Origin: Rhizophagus irregularis
Lineage: Eukaryota; Glomeromycota; Glomeromycetes; Glomerales; Glomeraceae
Direction of reading: 5' to 3'
DNA: 64,000 bases
Assembly (NCBI RefSeq): GCF_026210795.1
Contig: NC_089456.1
Coordinates: 1,242,501-1,306,500 of the forward strand
Position numbers and translations under genes: made by a program. Of this stretch, positions 1 through 10,245 are shown in pieces. Positions within the stretch are counted from its first letter, which is position 1. Each line of letters begins with the position of its first letter. The notes beneath the pieces are model-generated. The model was not told the origin of the DNA. It saw nothing but the letters and a program-made list of their open reading frames with translations, and made no database searches.

Positions 1-143
1 AAAATTGCTTGTTGACATGGTGTACATGTCGTGCCTTGTAAAGCGAAATTTTGTTCACAAGTAGTTGCTGGAAGTGTTTGATCCTGAGCGTAAGCGAAAA
101 GGATTAATACGTTTAAAAATATGAAAAAACTAAAAGTTTTCAT
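1..143 (-). CDS. Secreted Cys-containing protein, 5' part only
   Basis: The minus strand opens with an ATG at 143 and stays open for 47 codons to the window edge. The first about 19 residues are a textbook signal peptide: MKTF, a hydrophobic core (FFIFLNVLILF), then an AYA-QD cleavage site. The mature part that can be seen carries three Cys residues, in CEQN and CTPC contexts. The start context is AAACAATG. The family cannot be named from so short a piece; it could be a small secreted protein or effector, or the head of a larger cell-wall or receptor protein. The rest lies outside the window. Confidence 0.6.
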   Translation of the reverse strand, partial: MKTFSFFIFLNVLILFAYAQDQTLPATTCEQNFALQGTTCTPCQQAI

Positions 144-2031
144 TGTTTCTATATTATAAGTACAATAAGGAATATTTATTAAAGGTAAATGTTATCAGTT
201 ATTGTGAATGGTTTTTTTTTTAAAAAAAAAGACAGACTAAAAAATTCGATCTTTTTATAAATTCGTATGTATAACTTGATTCTTTATGAATTTAATTTAA
301 TTTGTGCTTTTCAATCAGGAAAATTATGAAATATGAGGGACGTAACACGAATTATTATTACGATTGTTGAATAAAAAAAGAAAGAAATGAATAAAGAAAA
401 AAAAACATTAAAATGAAAATAGTAATAATAATATAATAAAAATAGAATAAATAGATAACAGATAAGAATTATTATAGGTACCGGAACTGAAAGAACGTAA
501 AGAACGTACTTTCTTTATTAATTGTGATCTATTTTCAAGTTTATTACATAAAATTTTGTAATACAATTATTAAGAAAAAGAAATAATTAAATTTCATTTT
601 TAATACATTTTTTGACGTAATTTGGAGTTACATCTTGCATGCATAAAGTTTTTGATAAGAAAGAGTAAACCTAAAGGTTATTACAAACATGCACCAATGT
701 TATAAGGTTTTTCCATTTTAAAGATAGATACTGAATACTGATACATACGTTCCGCAGTTTTTACCTAGTAATTAGTTTAATTGCAAAATACTGATTTAAG
801 ATAAATTACGGAAATGATAGGACAAAAATTGCCCTTAAAAGTTAATAAATGATTGTTATGTGTTGTACAAATTCTAAAAAAAAAATATCCTTGTTTGAAA
901 AAATGGATTTGTATCCCACAAACATTAAAGTTCCCGGTTATTAAGAAGAACGGGTAATTTGTGTTTATTTACTTGACTATGATCAACCAATAGTATTTGA
1001 AAAGAAAGAGCATGATCGAAAGTTTCATGAAGAACAAGGGCGAAAAAAAAAAAAATTAATTTAATAAAGAATATTCATGTAATATATTCAGTAATATATT
1101 CAAAAATCAATAGAACATTCTTTCTCCGATCGATAAATCGGGATATCGGATATGTGATTTTTTTTATAGAGAAAGTGAATTTCTCTTTAAATTTTATCTA
1201 CTCAAATTAATTAACTTGAATTAAGGATAAAATTTTTTGCTTGTAATTAAAAAATTCGTCATAACTAAAAAGTTCGCTACGAGCGATAAAAAATTAATTT
1301 ACATGTGCAGTTTAAAAAGTTCGCTACGAGCGAAAAAAAAATTATTTTACATGCGCAGTTTCTTTATAAATTTTACTTCGCTGAATAGTATTTAATATGT
1401 ATGTACTACATTGTAGGTCAGGTCCCATTTGTACAATTTGATAAACTGCGCTATGTATCACTTTTATAATCATAATTGTATTCAATAATAAATAATATTA
1501 AAAACCGAACAATAATATAATTGACAATAACTGATTAGATTTGGAATATCTTATCTATAAACGACTCAATGTCTCAGCCATCTGGCGCTTTTCAATAAAG
1601 AAATTGACCGATTTTGGGCTTCAAAAATCCGTAATTTGAGCTTCAATACGGGTTATAGTTGACAGGATAACATAATAACATAATAATGTATTGTAAGTTA
1701 CGGAATTTTTTTAATTAATTTTTCGTTTTTAGATTTTATAAAAAAAAAAAAAAAGGTTCCAAGTATATCGTAATCAAAATCCGTGATATTATCCGCGGAT
1801 ACCAATTCACTGTGATCGACCTATTTGTTAAAGAAAATACAAAATATGAACAAACAGTTTATTCAACTCAATGCGGGATTAGAACAAACCAGTTTTATTC
1901 AACTCAATATGCGGGATTCAACTCGATGCCTTTCAAACAATACAAATATATACACAATACACGAAAATCAGGGAGGAGGATAAATTATTTATTTAAACAG
2001 CTTTGTAAGTTGAGCTCTATTGATTATAATT
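144..2031. other. Intergenic, no gene seen
   Basis: This AT-rich spacer lies between divergent genes. It holds two near-identical 47-base units (about 1268-1362, each with TTCGCTACGAGCGA) and, just before the F-box gene, a doubled TTTATTCAACTCAAT..GCGGGATT segment (about 1858-1918). An open frame at 1812-2057 starts with GTG and runs over this duplication; it has no recognisable features and is treated as leader sequence. Confidence 0.5.
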
Positions 2032-3586
2032 ATGACACGACGCAAAAGTCAAGTTAATAAAAAATTCTCTAGTTCTAATAAAATAATCATAAAGGAACCA
2101 AGACTCGTTCGTGTAGGGAATACATGGCAGAGAAAAGAGATTAAAGAAGTTAATATTATCGACAATAATAAACCTAATAGGTTAGTTAAAGATGGAAATA
2201 AATGGAAAAGAATCGTCCCTTCTAAAAACGAAAATGTATCACCGAGACAAAATATATTTGAATTAATCGTACCTCAAAATAAGGATATGAGATTATCAAA
2301 TTTAGAACCATTAAAAGGAGAAAGTGAATCTTTGAAACGAATGTTTGGTATGTAAATTTTTATTTTTAAGAAAAATTTTTTAAGAAAAAAAATATAGATA
2401 TTTACCATATTTACCGATAATTCTAATTTCAAATTTAGATCTGATTGATGATGAAAATCTTCCTTCAAATGAATCTTCAAAAAAATTCAAATTTTCGATT
2501 GAAAATAATTTATATCAATATAAACTTTCACAAAATACATTTCTTCCAGTAGGATTTCAAATAGCGGAAGAAATATTAGGATACCTTGATGTAGAAGATT
2601 TAATATCCGTAAGTTTAACTTACAAACCCATTCATAAATTTATTACAAATTCAGAGAAATTATGGCAAGAATTATATAAAGAATTATCACCAGGATCTAT
2701 TAGTTCTATAATGAAACCATTAATTATGATACAATCATTAGCATCACCAGAACTTAAACCATCCGTAGCATGGAAAAGACAAGTATTTAATAGATTAAAA
2801 TATCGACCATTTTATTTAGCATTTACATATTTAGATGATCCAAATGATTTTACTATATCATTCCCAGGAGTTTCTTATGATCTTTCAACGGTACATATTG
2901 AAGCTTATCAATACGCAATATATGATGAAGAAGAAACATTTTCTCCAGCTAATTTTGTTCAACATAATACTCAAATATTTGATTCATTACAAGAAGGATT
3001 TAATGAATGGAGAATCGCAATTGAACCTATTAAAACTGAATTAACAAAACCATTAAAATTAAAAGATAATGATGAATTATTCATTGTATATAATTATATG
3101 GATGTTAATTCGATTTTTCAATTCAATTTTTTGAAATTATTTGATAATATAAATGAGGCCATTAAATTTGCCGAATCTTTTAGTGAATTAAATGATGATG
3201 ATGATTATTATCATATTAAAAATATTAATCATAGTGGTAAAATTTTTGATTGTAAACAAAAATTTATCAAAGATTCTAGAATCGCTATTGATATCGTAAA
3301 ATTTTGGTCTAAAATTCATCAAAATAGAAATTTACCAAATTCTTTTATTGAAGATGACATTAAGGGGAAAGGAAAAGAGGAAGATACGGACGATGATGCA
3401 AATGGTAGTACAAATTTCATTGAAAAGTGGAAACAAATGGGATTAATGGATAAAACTTATATACAAGAAGTGATTGATGATATAATTAATAAAACTAATC
3501 AAAAAAAGAGATCATTTAAAGATTCCATGCTAGATATGGAGTTAGGTGAAACATCTTCAAGCAGAAATGTTAAAAGAAAAAAATGA
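2032..3586 (+). CDS. F-box protein
   Basis: Two exons, 2032-2347 and 2439-3586, are joined by a GTATGT..TTTAG intron (phase 1) and give about 487 residues. The start chosen is the first ATG (MTRRKSQ); the frame is open four codons further upstream but without an ATG. Residues about 140-185 form an F-box: FLPVGFQIAEEILGYLD, then a VxDLISVSL core and a LWQELY end. Ahead of it a short motif is repeated, RLVRVGNTWQR (24-34) and RLVKDGNKWKR (50-60). The C-terminal 300 residues contain no leucine-rich or WD repeats and end in a basic tail (VKRKK) that could be a nuclear signal. F-box proteins recruit substrates to SCF (Skp1-cullin) ubiquitin ligases; the substrate here is unknown. F-box call good, exact exon border good. 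Confidence 0.8.
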
Positions 3587-4543
3587 TTACGTATAAACGT
3601 CTAATTATATACGTATTTTCACGTGATTTATAGGCAATGGTCATAGCCGATTGAACAAAGTAAGCTGTACTGTATGTAATAGGGAGGGTTTTACCTTATT
3701 ATTTCGATTATTTAGATGCATATAGTAATTAAACCATTCTTATATAATAAAAACAATGTTTTTAGTAATAAAGTTTTATTGCTCATTTTATTCATATTGA
3801 AATACTTTGAAAGGCAAATAATTAATTTTTTTTTAAGTGTTTGATAATTCGACAACTTTCAAGTTAAGTTTAATTCTTTGTAACGTAATTACGTGATTTG
3901 TGACTACTTAAAAATGTTACGCAAGTAAAAAGTTGGGGAATGTGTTAATGTTTTATTGATTACAATTAAATTTAACTATACGCCACAAAGTTAGATCCTA
4001 ATTTGGACTTTTGTATTGTTGTACAAGCGGACTTGCTGAGTTATTTATTATTGACATCAGAAAATAATAGGCTGAGAAACAGATTCAAATGATCGGTAAA
4101 ATGCAATGAAAATGCAGGTATAAAAATAATTATAGTAACTGAGAAAATTTTTTTTTTTTTTTTTTGATAGATTTTTTTTTTCTTCTTTTCTTCTTGTGTA
4201 ATTTTTACGGCGTAAATCACATTAATCGATGCATCGGCGTTTCTTGATCTTTGGATAATAATAAATGGTATGTATGTTACTCTTTGTTACGTGATCAACC
4301 AATATCAAGGACTTAAAAGAATACTAGTTCCCTAAAAGAGAATGATACATGATCAAAATCTTGTGGTTACGCTTGTTTTGTGACTATTGTCTCATCTATG
4401 GGGTTGAATAATTTCCATTTCTGGTATCTTTGTGTTTCAAGCACCAATTTTAAACTAGATTTTCATTTGAAATACATATATATATTTGATTGATTTTTCT
4501 GAAAAAAAAAAAAAATTTTTCTCTTTACAAAAAAAAAAAAAAA
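3587..4543. other. Intergenic with E-box palindrome and poly-A signal
   Basis: No gene is seen. A TCACGTGA palindrome sits at 3619-3626 and an AATAAA at about 3768 could end the F-box transcript. Long T and A runs (4147-4165, 4505-4545) precede the kinase ATG. Confidence 0.4.
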
Positions 4544-6421
4544 ATGTCGACAGAAACAAAAACGACGGTTTACAAAACTATACGTTTAAATTCTCCAGTA
4601 AAATATCAATCAGTTCCAATATCATTAAATTTAAACAAAAATGTACCTAAACCTAAGACTGTAACCATAAAATTAAATTCTCCTTCATTATCATCATCAT
4701 CATCATCATCGTCATCATCATCATCATCATCGTCGTCGTCGTCGTCGTCGTCGTCACCATCGTCATCATCGTCATCATTACCTTTACGAACATCAAAGAG
4801 AGATGATTTTGGTTTTTGCGAAGAATGTAATAAACAATATACTTCAAAAAATTATTGTTCATCATGTTTTTCTTCACATTTTCAAAATAATTTTGATAAA
4901 TGGAAAAGTGGAAATGATAATATTGATAAATTAATAAAATCATCACAATCTTCTAATAATAAACGTAGAGTTTTTATTGAATGGATACCTTATGATGATT
5001 TACATGATGTTAAATATATATCAAAAGGTGGTTTTAGTACAATATATTCTGCTTATTGGTCAAAAGGTCCAATTATTAATTGGAATCAATCAAAAAATGA
5101 TTGGAATCGGGATGGTGAATTTAAAGTTGCATTAAAAAGATTACATAATTCTCAGAATATTTCTAAAGATTTCTTATATGAGGTAAAGTATTATATATTT
5201 TTTATGTAATTTTCGGGGGTGGAGTTTGTGAATAATTATTAACACTTTAAATTATAATTTTAGTTTGAGATTTCGTTGCTCCATTGTTCTGGTAATCAAA
5301 ATAATGAAATTTTGCCAATATATGGAATAACGCAAGATTCCATAACGAAAGATTATATGATAATAACTAAATTCGTTGAACAAGGAAATTTAAGAAATTT
5401 TATTAATAATAATTTTATTACTCTTTCATGGTTACAAAAACTCGAATTATTACAATCGATAGCAATCGGACTTAATAAAATTCATTCATCAGGGTTAAGT
5501 CATAATGATTTTCATTCTGGTAACATACTTGTTTCCAATGAAAAGTCTAATTTATCAATATTTATATCGGATTTGGGAATTTCGGGTCCAGCTGATAGAT
5601 CATATGACCCATTTGGGGTGATGCAATACACACCCCCTGAAATACTTCGTGGTCACAATTACACAAAATATTCAGATGTTTACTTCTTTTCCATGTTAAT
5701 GTATGAAATTTCGGTTGGCGTTCCCCCTTTCATTAACGTTTCGCGTGACCAATTAAACGATTTAATCTTTGATATTTGTGATGGACTTCGACCAATTTAT
5801 AATTCTAAATATATTCCAAAATCTTTTGAAAAAATAATGAAACAATGTTGGGATGATGATGAATTTAATAGACCTCTTATCTCTCAATTAGTTGATATTA
5901 TTGGAAATTGGATTAAAGAAATTAAAGAAAATAATATTAATTCGCAATTTAATAAATGTGAACAACAAATTCGATTGAAATATCCTTTATATAAATATGA
6001 TATTTATAAAAGTCAACAAATTAAAACTACTGATTTGGGAAAAGAAGATTTTGAACATGATGATGATAACGAAGAATTAAATTTTAATGAGAATGATAGT
6101 GATGAAGGTATGTAATATGTAATGTAATATGTAATGTAATATTTGATGAAATTTATTAAATTATTTATTTATTAATTAATTAATTTTCTTTTTTTACATA
6201 GATATTGAATTAAATGAAGATTTTGAACGCAGAGGTAAATATATTTTAATATTGATTTATTTATATAATATTTAATTTTTATTACATGATTTTTTAAAAA
6301 AAATTCTTTTTTTTTATTTTTAGTTCAAAATAGATTCGTGAAACTAACGAGGAAAGATTTAATGAAATGGCTCGAAAATGTTGACGAATCTTTTGATCCA
6401 AATCGTTCATATCCTAGATAA
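4544..6421 (+). CDS. TKL-type protein kinase with Ser tract and zinc knuckle
   Basis: Four exons (4544-5182, 5264-6107, 6202-6234, 6324-6421) give about 537 residues. The start is the ATG after the poly-A run (MSTETK). Order: N-terminal leader; a run of about 30 serines encoded by mixed TCA/TCG codons (about residues 50-80); a CxxC-x9-CxxC knuckle (CEEC..CSSC); then a kinase domain. The glycine loop is SKGGFSTIYSA, lacking the first usual Gly; VALK supplies the ATP lysine; the catalytic loop is HNDFHSGN (H293-N294-D295), so the Asp is kept but HRD Arg is Asn; DFG reads DLG (316-318). PPEILRG and SDVYFFSMLMYEI follow as APE and helix F. The C-tail is acidic and spread over two tiny exons (33 and 98 bases). 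The knuckle is the same as in the three-kinase gene at 52987-57161, so they are relatives. Probably active, substrate unknown. Confidence 0.85.
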
Positions 6422-6718
6422 TTAATTTAATATATACCTGTGGCACTCCGCCCTTTTTTTGGAAAACATTTACTCTCCCAGCCCTCCCTTTGAACAACTT
6501 GTGCCTTACCAAGACGCATTTATAATTATATATATTTATTCATTTTATTATTCATTTTTATTGGTTATAAAAATTTCATATGTATATTATTATCAAAAAA
6601 AAAAGTATTATTTCATTATTATTTAATTATTATAATATAAATAGGGTTAACTGTAGTCTCATGTATTTAAAAAAAATAAATTATTCATATTCATATATTA
6701 TATATATATATTTATAAA
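6422..6718. other. Intergenic spacer, 3' flank of kinase
   Basis: AT-rich sequence between the kinase stop and the tandem array. No coding signal seen. Confidence 0.4.
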
Positions 6719-7505
6719 AGTATTTTTTTGTTGTTGATATAATAATTTAATGGATTATCCCATCTCAGTCATCTCAGCCTAGGAATTCATCTTTAACAAA
6801 ATCATATTTGTCGAGCTTTTAAAATAATTAAATACTTTGCATAGGTACCGGCTAATTATTTAAATATAAGTGTATTTTTTTTCGTTGTTGATATAATAAT
6901 ATAATAATTTAACGGATTATCCATCATCTCAGCTTGGAGAATTCATTTTTAACAAAATCCGTATTTGTCGAATAATTAAATACTTGGCATAGGTACCAGC
7001 TAATTATTTAAATATAAGTGTATTTTTTTTTTGTTGTTGATATAATAATATAATAATTTAACGGATTATCCCATCATTTCAGCTTGGAGAATTCATTTTT
7101 TGACAAAATCATATTTGTCGACTTTTTAAAAATAATTAAAATACTTGGCATAGGTACCAGCTAATTATTTAAATATCTGTCTGTTGTTTACATAATAAAT
7201 TTAACGGATTTATCCGGATTATATTCATCATCCCAGCTTATGGAATCTATTTAAAAAGGAAATATTATTTAAATATTTAAATTAAAACGGTCGACTTTTA
7301 AATAATTAAAAAATACTTGGCATAGGTACTAGCAATATCTGACTGTTTTTCTTTGTTTACATAATAATTTAACGGATTTATTCGGATTATATCCATCATC
7401 CAATTCATTTAAAAAGGAAATATTATTTAAATATTTAAATTAAAACGGTAGACATTTTTTAAATAATTAAATATTTGGCGCAGCTATCAGCTAATTTAAG
7501 CAATT
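6719..7505. repeat. Tandem satellite, about 5 units of about 150-170 bases
   Basis: Each unit runs through TTGTTGATATAATAAT, AACGGATTATCC, a CATC..CAGCTTGGAATTC-type block, a TTTGTCGA block and ends with GGCATAGGTACCAGCTAATT. The last landmark recurs at about 6841, 6988, 7149, 7321 and 7477, giving spacings of 147, 162, 171 and 156 bases. The first three units are the most alike; the last two carry an extra AAAAAGGAAATATTATTTAAAT stretch. There is no open frame through it. It ends about 260 bases upstream of the HSP20 start. Confidence 0.85.
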
Positions 7506-7649
7506 AGGGATTGTCTAGTCTAACTATTTAATTTCAGTACAATATATATAAATCATGATTAACGAATTATGACGATTTCGGGCTAAATTTTGCCAAGATG
7601 AGCTCATAATTCGATAATTTAACTTGATAGTCGTAGTAATTGAAAAAGG

Positions 7650-7657
7650 TATAAATA
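7650..7657 (+). promoter_or_regulatory. TATA box of the HSP20 gene
   Basis: TATAAATA lies 107 bases upstream of the ATG. A GAAATTTC pair (7676-7683), the two-unit core of a heat-shock element, lies between it and the start; with only two correctly spaced units this is weak. Confidence 0.4.
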
Positions 7658-7763
7658 TAATGGACAACAAATTTCGAAATTTCGGAACAAGAAAAAAAAA
7701 TATTTTAAAAAACATTTTAAACATTATAAACATCATCTAAACATTATTAAAACATTTCTCAAA

Positions 7764-8824
7764 ATGACACGTAACAAGGATACGGAATTTAATAACGATC
7801 ATACTAATAATAATAGTAGTAGTAATAGTTATAATAAATTTGAAAGGAAAATTTCAAGATTATTTGATGATTTCTTAAATGATGTAGGATTTACCAGAAC
7901 TAATAGTACAAAATTTCGTGGTGTAGATGATGGTAAAAATGCTACTTGGTCCCCTGCTATTGATATAAAGGAAGTTGATAGAGAATATCTTGTTGTCGCT
8001 GATGTTCCCGTAAGTTTTCTTTCTCTCATATTTATTATTCATTTTTTTAATTAAAAAGAAAAATTAAAATTATATATTATTATATATTTATATTTTTTGC
8101 TAAATTTTTTTTTTATTTTTTTCCAAATAAATTTTTATAGGGTGTTAGAAAAGATGATATTGATATCGAGTTACATGAATCAGTTTTGGTTTTGTCCGGT
8201 CATCTTAGTCAAGATATATATTCTTCTCCACAAGCACAAGAGATAAATGTTGGTAAAGATAATCGCCAACATCCAACTAATCAATCTAATCAATATCCGC
8301 CACCTCAACAGTATCAACAACAACCACCTCAACCATATCAACAAACGACCGAACCTCAACCATTTCAACAAACTCAACAACAACCTCAACAACAGCTTCA
8401 ACAACAACCTCAACAATCTACCGAACCTCAGAAATATCAACAACAACCATCTTCAGCTCAACAGTATCAACAAACGGCCGAACAAAAATATAATTTAAAT
8501 GAGCCTCAACAACAATCGAGCCAGCCTCAACAATACCAACAACAATCGGATGATCCTCATAACCAACAATCATCGAATGATCCCCAATACCAACAACAAA
8601 CGAATGAATATCAACATATTAAACATCGTCGTCAAAACGATCCTTCTCAAAATGATAGATTTCATATACGAGAACGTCCTTATGGTTATTTTTCCAGATC
8701 AATTCAGTTACCTACTAATATTAAATCGGATGATGAATTTTTTGCTACTTTAGAAAATGGTGTATTAAAGATCAGAATTCCTAAAAATAATGATAAACCT
8801 AAAAGAAAGATTACAATTAAGTAA
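7764..8824 (+). CDS. Small heat-shock protein (HSP20) with Gln/Pro-rich insertion
   Basis: Two exons (7764-8009, 8141-8824) give about 309 residues, roughly twice a usual HSP20. The first exon ends in VADVP and the second opens with GVRKDDIDIELHE, rebuilding the classic first part of the alpha-crystallin domain (WSPAIDIKE at about 62; VLVLSGH at about 98). Then comes about 130 residues dominated by Q, P, Y, N and S with loose QQYQQQPP and NDPQYQQQ repeats. The domain then resumes: FHIRERPYGYFSRSIQLP, a gap, and ENGVLKIRIPK. The protein ends in KITIK, an I-x-I tail motif used for oligomer contacts. HSP20 proteins hold unfolding proteins in an ATP-independent way in the cytosol. Filamentous-fungal Hsp30 proteins also carry an insertion in this part of the domain, though the prion-like composition here is notable. 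The AT-rich intron holds nothing else visible. Confidence 0.92.
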
Positions 8825-9829
8825 AGTAGTATGAGCATTTGAAATAATTTATAAACGTTTGAAATAATTCAAAAAACATACTAGCAATATTTTTTATTAA
8901 TTCACATATATGTAATAATTTTTGTATTATATCTTTGCTATATTATATTATTAAATATATATTTTTATGAATAACAATATGACTTCGGATAAATATTTAT
9001 GATGCAATGCGAATAATCATATGGATCATGCAAAAAAAGTTATTACGCATGTCAATGTTTTTGACTCAATGCATTGACACAGTATACAAAATATAAAGGA
9101 AACGTGTTTTATCACTAATTTTTTTTAATTATTTGTAGATCTTACGATCAATTTTTTCATGCCAAGTTTAAAATTATACATCATCACAGACTCATGTCAC
9201 ATGATGAGAAAATAATGTACTTTGCTTTTCCTTAGGTTATACATTTTATATTACTTCCGATCAAATTTATAAATTGTTCACAATCCGTTACTCTTTTGAA
9301 GTTTGTGTTGAAAATAAAACTGGTTTTTCATGTTAAATTTAAAAGTTTAAACATCTATGGTATCAATGTATCATCTTACATACCTTTTTTCATATCTGAG
9401 AGTCCTTTTAACGCTTGCAAGTGGCAGCCACAATTAAATTGGATTTAGTTTAATATCCAAATTCTTATCGTACAAATCGTAGCAACATGCGCAACTTTAG
9501 TTATAACGAACCTGTTTGTACTGAAATCTCGTAACTTAACCAGCTCCTATATATAAGCTATAAAATAACTTTATACTTTTTATAACGAACGGTCATGTGA
9601 CTATATAGTAGTCCAGACCAATTTTATAGCGCTGGCCAGAATTACTAGTAATTTTTTCGAAAATTTATGTTAAACGAAATTATAATTTTGGCCAGCATTA
9701 CAAATTTGGCCTAAATTATCCAGAAGTTCGGTAAATTATATTACGAATTCATTATATACCGAACCAAACCTCCTGGAACAGAGGTTCGTGGCAACTGTAC
9801 AGTTTGTAAAAAAAATTAAAATTTCATTA
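8825..9829. other. Intergenic, decayed repeat sequence
   Basis: No gene seen. At 9634-9697 a short inverted pair CTGGCCAGAATTA / ATAATTTTGGCCAG brackets AT-rich DNA; related CTGGCC/GGCCAA words recur at 12541-12655. This looks like debris of a small inverted-repeat element. Confidence 0.35.
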
Positions 9830-10245
9830 ACCGGTGCAAAACATTTAGTTCGTCAATGCAAAAGACGACAGATCTAATATAATAATTATTTTTATCCCTA
9901 TCACTATTAACATCTTCAAGAATGACATTGAGTGCACCTGCAATTTTGAGCGTTCTGTTTCTAAATATTCTCATGTTTCATAGTTCCAGAAAAAAAGTAC
10001 TCATAGATTATTCGCAGTGCAACTGATGTTTCACCAATTCGCACATCTTCCAAGCTTGCAGGACTACCATTCCCAAAGGTAACGTACATCCTGATTAATC
10101 ACTGTCATCCGTATATTCTTTAGCTTGATGATCATATAATAAAGCTGGCAATTCTTGAAGAAGTCGGCTCTTTCCTGTGCCTGGATGTAGATTTCGATCA
10201 CCTGATTTACGGTATTTAAATCGATCAAAAAGATCTTACAACTTT
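9830..10245 (-). pseudogene. Broken P-loop ATPase of Crinkler-associated type
   Basis: Three consecutive minus-strand frames each give protein-like sequence in the right order. About 10240-10108 encodes a Walker A (PGTGKSRLLQELP) followed by a stop after TDDSD. About 10089-9961 encodes YVTFGNGSP, then IGETSVALRIIYEYFF, ending in a stop. About 9965-9830 encodes LKIAGALNVILEDV and FCIDELN, a Walker-B-like end. An in-frame TAA also precedes the first piece. I recognise the set (GTGKSRLLQEL, NGSP, IGETSVALR, IDE) as the ATPase often found in Crinkler-type proteins of oomycetes and Rhizophagus. It is dead: at least two frameshifts and two stops. The exact parent family is inference. Confidence 0.55.

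Noticed and set aside
1812-2057. 81-codon open frame before the F-box gene
   Set aside because: Starts with GTG, overlaps a short DNA duplication and the F-box start, and has no recognisable features.
4653-4946. Antisense open frame over the kinase Ser tract
   Set aside because: It is the reverse reading of the TCA/TCG run (poly-M/T) and has no independent support.
7676-7690. Full heat-shock element upstream of HSP20
   Set aside because: Only two units (GAAATTTC) have the right spacing; the next GAA is one base off, and it lies downstream of the TATA box.
8180-8753. Antisense and shifted open frames inside HSP20 exon 2
   Set aside because: They are by-products of the CAA/CAG codon repeat; the HSP20 frame explains the stretch completely.
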